Source of the DNA: Setomelanomma holmii
Taxonomy: Eukaryota; Ascomycota; Dothideomycetes; Pleosporales; Phaeosphaeriaceae
DNA: 64,000 bases
Assembly (NCBI GenBank): GCA_010015745.1
Contig: ML978185.1
Coordinates: forward strand, 1-64,000
Direction: 5' to 3'
Shown one piece after another: positions 57,221 through 64,000 of this stretch. The position numbers and the translations under genes were made by a program. Below the pieces are notes generated by a model. The model was not told the origin of the DNA and ran no database searches. It worked only from the letters and a program-made list of their open reading frames with translations. Each line of letters opens with the position of its first letter. Positions within the stretch are counted from its first letter, which is position 1.

Positions 57221-57907
57221 ATGCCTCGCCTCGACGAAAACACCCAAGAATATCTCCACGACGCCGAACGCGGCGTGCGCCAAGGCACCTCGCGCGCATG
57301 GGACAGTTTCAGCAACTTCGCGCTGCGCGACAACGTGCTTGAAGTCGCCGTCGGCTTGATGTAAGGCTCTTCAACATCCCTCACACTTCGTTACATATCC
57401 CAATCTACTCCTCATGCTAACCTCCCACCAGTCTCGCGGCAGCATTCACCTCCTGCGCCAACTCCCTCGTCTCTGACATCATCCTGCCCATAATCTCCCT
57501 CCTGCCCTTCCTCTCGCGCAACCTCGACGAAAAATTCGCCATCCTGAAGCACGGCGCGCACTACAACAGCTCCATCTCCAACGGCTACAATACCGTGACG
57601 CAGGCGCTGGACGATGGCGCGGTGGTGTTTGCGTATGGCAGTTTCTTGGATAAGGTGGTCAGGTTTTTGTGTATTGCTGTTGCGCTGTGGGTCATTGCGC
57701 TTGGGTAAGTTGTGTTTTTCTGGGGTGGGATGGATGCGAATGTATGGGAGAGATACACTAACGGTGAATAGGTACAGTAGAGGTGCCGGGGATAATATCG
57801 TGAAGAAGCAGGTGAGGTGTAAGTTTTGCAGGAAGTATATTAGTGAGAAGGCGAAGAGGTGTGTTAATTGTACGAGTTGGCTTGGGGAGATGGAGGAGAG
57901 GAATTGA
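57221..57907 (+). CDS. MscL-type mechanosensitive channel with C-terminal zinc ribbon
   Basis: Exons 57221-57360, 57432-57704 and 57772-57907 give 182 aa. The first helix and pore region (FALRDNVLEVAVGLILAAAF, SCANSLVSDIILPIISLLPF) follow the bacterial MscL pattern of a short amphipathic start, glycine/alanine-rich pore helix and Asp-Ile-x-x-Pro turn. A periplasmic-like loop and second helix follow (AYGSFLDKVVRFLCIAVALW). The C-terminus has CKFCRKYISEKAKRCVNC, a two-CxxC zinc ribbon as found at the end of some bacterial MscL proteins. MscL opens a wide pore when the membrane is stretched. Fungal copies are few and probably descend from a bacterial gene; introns show it is a settled nuclear gene. 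The membrane it serves is unknown. Confidence 0.85.
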
Positions 57908-58425
57908 TGCGCCGAATCGGGAGCAGACGGATAAGATGCAGGCACAAGGCAGTTGCGTATCATGCTCTCAACATGTGCAATAGTCTGTACTACGTCTGTT
58001 ATAGAGCCGGTCAGGCTACACTGCGGCCAGGTCTACTTGGGTCCTTCTGGCTGCTTCGCAGCACCATTTGCTTGTCAATATTCGTGGAGGAGATGATCTT
58101 GGAGCCTCCTTCTGTTGGTAGCTGCAGTTCTACTGAGAGAGTTGTCTACCAGCGAGAACCAAATGGTCGGGAGCCATTGTTGTGTAACGAAAATTCCGGA
58201 GGTTTTCTCTCAGGCAAGATAAAGGATGGCGTGTGTTAAAACAACTTTGAGAGTGCTGTGATCGATGTAGTACAAGCACAGCGTCTGACCATATACTATT
58301 ACAGCTATCCATACCACCCATCTCGTTCCATGGACCTAGCAACTCATTACTTACTTGAGCAGCAGGGTCTAGCCTCATGTCACCGTTCGTTCAAACCTCG
58401 CGCATGCTGAGTCTGCTGTTGATCG
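57908..58425. other. Convergent 3' flanks
   Basis: About 520 bases between the channel gene and the broken HET gene. No supported feature. Confidence 0.35.
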
Positions 58426-59666
58426 TCAAAACTTGAACAAAATGCTCTCAACCTTGTCGGTAACGCCTTCCACGCGTATGCCCATTGCTGCCAAAATTCT
58501 TGCGGCAAAGCTGGGCCAATGTTGCCGCTCTCGAATATATCACGTAGGCATAGTGGTCGGATCATGGATAAACGGTCTAGCGGCGTCGGTTATCATCTTC
58601 TCTACGAAATCCGAGAACACCGCCTCGACGGTCTTCTTGTAGTCGACTTCCAGCAGAAGCCGCTCGTTGAGCTCTCCATCCTCCGGCTTTAACGCGGCGA
58701 GATTGAGTAGACCGTATATCTTAACTCTAGGATCCGCACATGCAGCATCACAGTGCAGCCAAACCAGACGCCGAAGTCTACCACCAGCGCTTTGTGGCGA
58801 AATCTGCAGCACTATCGGGACAGGATTCCAATAGTCGTCCATGGCATCGTAGCCTTTACTGTCTTGCTCCTCACGTAATGTCACCATGGTAGCACGCTCA
58901 TTGACAAGACTGTATCGCAACGGCTTGTACTGCTTCCGCACAAAGCGATATAGAGATTGCCAATCGATTTCTTGCATTCCACAGAGTATCCTCACACATC
59001 GTGCAAGGTGCAGCTCCTGTATGATCCACAATCTTTTCCAATATGGACGAGCGAACAAGTAGGTAATCGTGCGTCGAGTGCGCGGTTCGATCTGCTCTAG
59101 TACTTGGCGCCAACCCATTTTTGGATCGATGTAGGAGGCTGCAATATCCAGACGGATACCTTCATGGCCAATGATATGCATCGCAAAATCGCTGTCGTTG
59201 GCTTCGACACCAAGCCATGAGATCACTGAGTGTGATTGCGGTATATCGTGCCCATGAGCTTGAGCTGTTGATTCCTCTCCTTCACATGTTGCTGATCAAT
59301 GCAGATCTGATCTATCCAGAGGGGATCCACTATGTCCTTCGAGCGTGCGATATGTAGAAAGTCGTGCAGATTTCCCCGGACGCTAAAAGCTGCACCGTTG
59401 AGGAGAATGTTGTTGCTGAGTGCCGGTGACCCCCAGGTATAGGATAGGGCACAGTAGGAAACAGCGGCCGCAATGGGATGAACTTCGAGAGTGCAGGATA
59501 TTAGACCAGTGTCAACGTTCAGCTTGGGGTTGGCTTTCAGCAAGCGTATCTGCCGAGTTTCAAGGTCGAGTTGGGGTGGACGAACGCCGTCTTCGGCTTC
59601 ATATTTCTGGCTGAAAGGATCTTAGAAGTGTGGCGACTGTGTCGAAGTCACGGGAAGTGTGTCCAT
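58426..59666 (-). pseudogene. Second broken HET-domain gene
   Basis: The sequence opens at ATG 59666 (MDTLPVTSTQSPHF) and meets TAA at 59624-59622, beyond which the same frame continues QKYEAEDGVRPPQLDLETRQ and into a HET domain: SYCALSYTWGSPALSNNILL, DIVDPLWIDQICIDQQHVKE and KLMGTIYRNH. An extra CA in the TGTG run at about 59231-59234 then shifts the frame, which resumes as SVISWLGVEANDSD, PYWKRLWIIQELHLARCVRI and ADPRVKIYGLLNLA. TGA at 58542-58540 precedes another 38 codons of same-frame, protein-like sequence ending at 58426. The span is 3n+2, matching a 2-base insertion. This is a HET class distinct from the other two loci (WIDQICIDQ type, not WVDTCCIDK). Likely a pseudogene; an unannotated intron cannot explain the 2-base shift. 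Confidence 0.75.
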
Positions 59667-61291
59667 GGTGTTGCCTACCTAGAGTGAGTGACGAGGCTGA
59701 GTTCAGCCACACTGCACGTGCCCGTACTTCATTGCTCTGCCTTCAGCTAGGGACCGCGCAGCCTCTTGTTCTTGATATTGCAAGAGTAAATAAACTTGGG
59801 AGCATATATGACTCTCGTTCCCCGGAAGATCGTCATGTATGTACCGTGGTACACAAGTGCCTACACATGTTGAGATTGCAGCTTTATCGGAGAGCTGTCC
59901 AGGCGAGCAGCAATTAACCCAAGTCTGATCTATTAGTGTCTTGAACTCACTGGAATATTGAGCAAACCCATCATTAACTATTTCCACAAGCGAACTTTCG
60001 TCGTGTTTGGTTGAGCTCCTTGAGTGCAAATGCGTGTCACTTGGAAATCTGCCCCGCACCCTCTCAGCACTCGTTTACTTCTCGCACGATAGCCGAGCTT
60101 TCCCACACTATATATTCCCTGCATATCCCACCACAGCGCTTGAGGCGCTGTGCACGATATTCATAGTGCCTCCCCAGCGTCTGCACCGGCTACTAAAATC
60201 ACCCCTCCTTCGATACGATCGCAGACTTGCACATGCCAATGTTCAATCTCGCGATACTCGCCTCTCCTTCCCCACTCTCCATCAATACCCGAATAACATC
60301 ATCGCACGTTCACATTCGGGCCTTTTGACACCACGCAACCCCACCTCGTTACGAGTCTCCGGCATCAGTATCACGCACTGTACGTTTCGGACGGATAGGA
60401 TCAGCGCTCAGGGTCCCGGGACGATTGTGCGCGGAGATCTGTGCCATTAGATAACCACGAGCGCAGGTGATGTGTGAAACTTTGCACGTCCAATGCAATT
60501 CATTGGTAGAATGTTTTAAAAAACCAGGAGACGTAGATTTTGTCGCACTCATAAACCCATGTTGATACACAAAAGGTAAGTGCAAGGAGATCAAGTGCCG
60601 AAAGTGAAGCGATGTACACTGTTGCGGTATGCACGGCGCCCAAGGAGATCTTGAGAGCGGATATGGATTTACATTCTGGCGGTAAGCGCGGTGGTTTCGC
60701 GGTGGTGCCAAGGTGTAGTGGAAATGCGCGGTGAGGTCACGGTACAGCTGCGAGGTTGGCGTGCAGGGCTAGTGGGGACTAGGAGAGTTGGTGTGGGGGC
60801 TGGCATAATGGGCGAGGATCATGGGAACTGGGGTTGAACTTTGAATGTTCGCAGTTGAGAGTTTGAGATGGGAAGTCATTCATGTGCTCAGAAAGAGAGA
60901 GAGGATGGAGACGAGATGATGTATTGTTGGTATCAGTACTGTTTCCATTCTGTGTCCTCCTCGGATCGATCGATCTCTAATGCTGCGGCGCAATTTGTAT
61001 AATCATGCGGTGTAAATGCTCACTCCTAAACGCCACCCTATGCTATATGCCCCCAGAATGCATGCGTGTGAAGGACAAAACGCCATCGATGCTGGATATG
61101 CGATGCGAGGAGAAGCCAGAAGCGCCATGAAATGCAGCAACGTCCAAACACATAACACCACAACGCCGCCCTATGCAAGATGTTTCAACGCCCGCCAACC
61201 TCTAAAGCCAATGTCTACGCATTCTTTGTTCCGCTGTGATACCGTGCTGTTCTTGATGATTTCGATGTCTTGCATGTATGATTTGTTGTTC
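59667..61291. other. Gene-free stretch
   Basis: About 1.6 kb. Frames such as 60007-60450 plus and 60349-60711 minus have no family resemblance. I see no repeats, tRNA genes or transposon parts. Confidence 0.4.
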
Positions 61292-61969
61292 TTATAGTCT
61301 TGACTTCTCAGCCACTTCGCCCCTCATACGTGACCTTGAGCGTGTCGATGACCTCCGGCGTTCAGCGCCATCCTTGGCCTTCCTAGTCTTCGCACGTCGA
61401 AGCACAGGGCTTTCTTCTTCCTCCGACTCGTCCACAGTAAATAGATCTGGCGATGGTTCGCGCCATGAGTGACGATGACCAGACAGAGTGCGGGAGTACC
61501 TGCGCCGATTTTGTGCCTTGCGTGCTACAAGCTCTTGTGCACGACCACGGGTAGGTTCCGTAATGACGATCCTTGGAGCGCTGATCTGGGACATGATCGC
61601 TGGTGTGTCGTTGAGACGGTCATCGTCAAGGCCCATGAAAGACTCCTCGTCTTCTTCCTGGATGGTTGGTGTGTGATACTGTGCGTGTAGCTGGCCGTGA
61701 CTGTACTTGATATAACGAGCCCACTTCTCGGCAACATTGGACTTGAATTTCGAAGCCTTACTGGTACGGGCTCCATCTGGAACGATGATACCTGCACTCA
61801 GAGAAAGATCGTAGGGGTCATCTTCCTCGTTGATCGGCGTAACGAAGTGAGCGAAAGGATCTTCATCAATATCCGGTAGATCCTGCTCCTTGCCATGCTC
61901 GTATGCAATGCTGTCCACACATGGTGGGAAGGAGTAAGACCTGTATGGTGTTCTGATGTAAGACGGCAT
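61292..61969 (-). CDS. Conserved hypothetical protein, charged and disordered
   Basis: A single exon of 225 aa from ATG 61969; the longer frame to 62005 begins with TTG. The sequence is mostly disordered: an N-terminal Tyr/Pro/Ser patch (SYIRTPYRSYSFPP), acidic DLPDIDEDPFAHFVTPINEE, then KSNVAEKWARYIKYSHGQLH, SQISAPRIVITEPTRGRAQE and a basic tail (KTRKAKDGAERRRSSTRSRS) that could be a nuclear signal. SP and TP sites are frequent. No domain is recognised. Biased but protein-like composition and an ATG start favour a real gene; splicing, if any, is not visible. Function is unknown. Confidence 0.55.
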   Translation of the reverse strand: MPSYIRTPYRSYSFPPCVDSIAYEHGKEQDLPDIDEDPFAHFVTPINEEDDPYDLSLSAGIIVPDGARTSKASKFKSNVAEKWARYIKYSHGQLHAQYHTPTIQEEDEESFMGLDDDRLNDTPAIMSQISAPRIVITEPTRGRAQELVARKAQNRRRYSRTLSGHRHSWREPSPDLFTVDESEEEESPVLRRAKTRKAKDGAERRRSSTRSRSRMRGEVAEKSRL

Positions 61970-64000
61970 TGCGATGAGGATATTCTTGAAGGTCCTTAAA
62001 GACAACGATGACGACTTGACACTCGATTCGACTTTGACGGTAGTTCTGCTAGTAGTGACTGGGTTCTTCCTCCCCGGCGCCTGGCCGGTCGATCGTTGGT
62101 AGAACAGCGCGCGGCTGTCAGTAATCGATAGCAGTATCGTGATGCCGGCGGTCCGAGTCTCTTGTACTTTCGCCAGCTGTATGGTTGTGGTTGCAGCAGA
62201 CCTTTATACGTGACCGGGGCGTGCGCCTTTCGTGGAGCCGCGTGGATGATTCAGAGGGCGGTGTCTTGAAGTGGAGTGGTGCCTTGACTGTATGATTGCC
62301 TAGTCTGGAGGACTTGCAATGGCAATGGAAACAAGAAGAAGCACAATGGAAAGACTGACGTCCCTGATTTCCTCCACACGTTTGCCGAGTATACAAAGCA
62401 TCACTGAGGGGTTCATGCAGGTATATATGCACCGCATTGCAGCTCAGATGGTGAGCAGGACCGCTTATGCACCTGGTCCCTGTAGGCACATTAGCGGATC
62501 AGCACGGAAAGCTTAGTTCAGCATGGCCGAGAAGGGCTTGAATTCCAAGGCGCAGAGGAATGAATGACTGGTCGTGTGGGTGAGATTTGCCAGTGTGACC
62601 TATCGCCGCACACCCTCTTGTACACGGTCATCTGCATGCTGCACGCCGCATGCACAAGATTGGCCACCGGACTTGCAGGCCAAAGGACAGGACGGCCGTT
62701 AATGCAGGACTGCCGATCGAAAGTAGTCCCACAGAATATCAGGCTTGCTTTGGAGAGGAATTGCACGATCGCCTCGGACTGCAGAGTGAAGTGTGAAGGA
62801 GAATTCAGGGTGGAGAAAGAGGCTGAAGAGGATGCGCTAAGTGCGGGACCTGTCACACCGAAGTCGCAACTACCGACTGATGAAATCACGACACCAACCT
62901 CAATAACGGGCCCAGCCTCATTCTCACACCATCACAGCTTGGCCTCGACTAGGAAGGCACACATACCCGTTTCTGCTCCCACACCGCTCGCTTGTGCCCT
63001 GGCAGGGCGCTGACTGATAGTGAGTCTCCCTTGAGCTTGCCACATTCAGCCTGCGCGTCCTGCAGGGATGGTGACGAGGCTTCTTGCGTGAACATTTGTT
63101 CGGTTCGTGTCTCCATGGCTGACCACACCCTCCAGTCACGGTCGCCTAGGTCCAGTCCTTTGTACAGATCATAGATACTGTTGCGGTTGTTGCTAGTTTC
63201 ACCTGACGCGGCTATTCGTACACACCACCACGATCACATTCTCACGATTTGGCACGACACTATTACCAGCATATTCAATGTTCAGCATTCTTCATCGTGG
63301 CACACGGCCATCTGATCTGCTCGTACCGTCACCCGGCAGTCCCAGCTCGCCTAGGCCAATGACTCGCTAAGCAATACTTGTTTCTGGCCACTAAGGCGTC
63401 GAGGCTCGGACTCGTGCGTGACTGACACCACTTTCTCTATCATGCTCACGATTACGGAAGCTGCTTCTTCCATCCTAAGCTGTAGGTTTTCGCACCGAAC
63501 CGCGCCTCCTTATGATGCGGCTCCCAATATCTGACTCAGAACTTTAATACGACAGGCTGTATCACCTGTACTTTGGGGCTGGCTCAATCACGGAGTAGTC
63601 CGACCTTTTCAGCAGCTGGCCTATAAATCGGTGTTCAGGCGCGACCTCGCGAAGTTCTGCAGAATGGCCAGTTGCCGTTGTGACGGCCGCGATAACTGCT
63701 AGCACCGCACATCAGTAACAGCGATTGGAAAACTGCTAGTTCAAGACAACGATGCTCATCCTATGTCACGGTTTAGAGTCTCTCTTGCCTTGTCACGGTC
63801 TGGTCTCTCTTTCTCTTGCTGCTGTCGCAACTCACCTTTGCTAAGACGTTCCTGCTTCTACTGCACTAGCGTTGTTATGGTCACTCAACTATATGTACTG
63901 TTTTGTAGCTTCACACAATACAACCTCAGTTCAATCCTTCAATTCTTCCTGCATATGCGCTGTTTCCCCACCGCGACATCCTATGGTTGAAGCGACGGTG
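61970..64000. other. No supported gene to the right edge
   Basis: About 2 kb. The left end is promoter of the upstream gene. Open frames at 62118-62489 minus and 62518-63013 on both strands mirror each other and lack any family. The last kilobase has short frames only. I did not find rRNA or tRNA sequence. Confidence 0.4.

Noticed and set aside
62118..63013. Frames of 123-149 codons on both strands
   Set aside because: Mutual shadows with no recognisable motifs and no ATG context or splice support.
1..64000. tRNA, rRNA, CRISPR arrays, bacterial-style operons and Shine-Dalgarno sites
   Set aside because: I saw no tRNA B-box pair with a foldable cloverleaf and no rRNA sequence; the genome is eukaryotic, so the bacterial features do not apply.

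Overview
The window comes from a filamentous ascomycete nuclear genome. Most genes carry one to four short introns (42-90 nt) with GTAAGT-like donors and CTGAC/CTAAC branch sites. The gene content is ascomycete-typical: HET-domain genes, a Spt8-type SAGA subunit, an APC permease, GPI-anchored secreted proteins and Pogo/Copia transposon debris. A Dothideomycete is my best guess from the gene families; nothing in the sequence settles the class.

Layout. 1-3279: two decayed transposons, a Copia-type gag (minus) and a Pogo/Fot1-type transposase (plus), then an AT-rich stretch. 3280-11450: housekeeping block with an F-box gene, elongin A, THO subunit 7, tubulin cofactor A and MCM4; the last four form two divergent pairs. 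11672-27861: a large secreted protein, a Y/Q-rich nuclear-type protein, a GST-like protein, a coiled-coil tail-membrane protein, an APC permease, an isochorismatase-fold hydrolase and histone H4. 29321-41424: a secreted/membrane His-rich protein, an intact HET-domain gene, an Arg/Glu-rich protein, a DOMON-cytochrome b561 protein and a wrecked HET gene. 42552-49387: cell-surface and hydrolytic genes (TAP-like peptidase with repeat tail and GPI signal, alpha/beta hydrolase, PI-PLC-like protein, small conserved protein). 49835-59666: NFX1-type RNAi helicase, SPT8, an MscL-type channel and a second wrecked HET gene. 61292-64000: one conserved hypothetical gene and about 2 kb with no supported gene.

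Themes. (1) Three HET-domain loci lie within 30 kb: one is intact and two carry several independent lesions, including 2-bp insertions in dinucleotide runs. (2) Four other genes with coherent protein sequence need one or two single-base shifts to be read through (F-box 3280-4545, coiled-coil 20923-22843, permease 23530-25220, transposase about 1474). Assembly error and real decay must be separated with reads or transcripts. (3) mcm4 has a perfect MluI cell-cycle box in its short divergent promoter. (4) The transposase stop codons are of the CpA-to-TpA kind expected from repeat-induced point mutation. I found no clearly novel multi-gene system. The most unusual items are the HET trio, the bacterial-type MscL channel with a zinc ribbon, and the peptidase with a repetitive GPI tail.

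All exon boundaries were deduced by eye from splice signals and protein continuity. Family names come from recognising sequence, not from a search.
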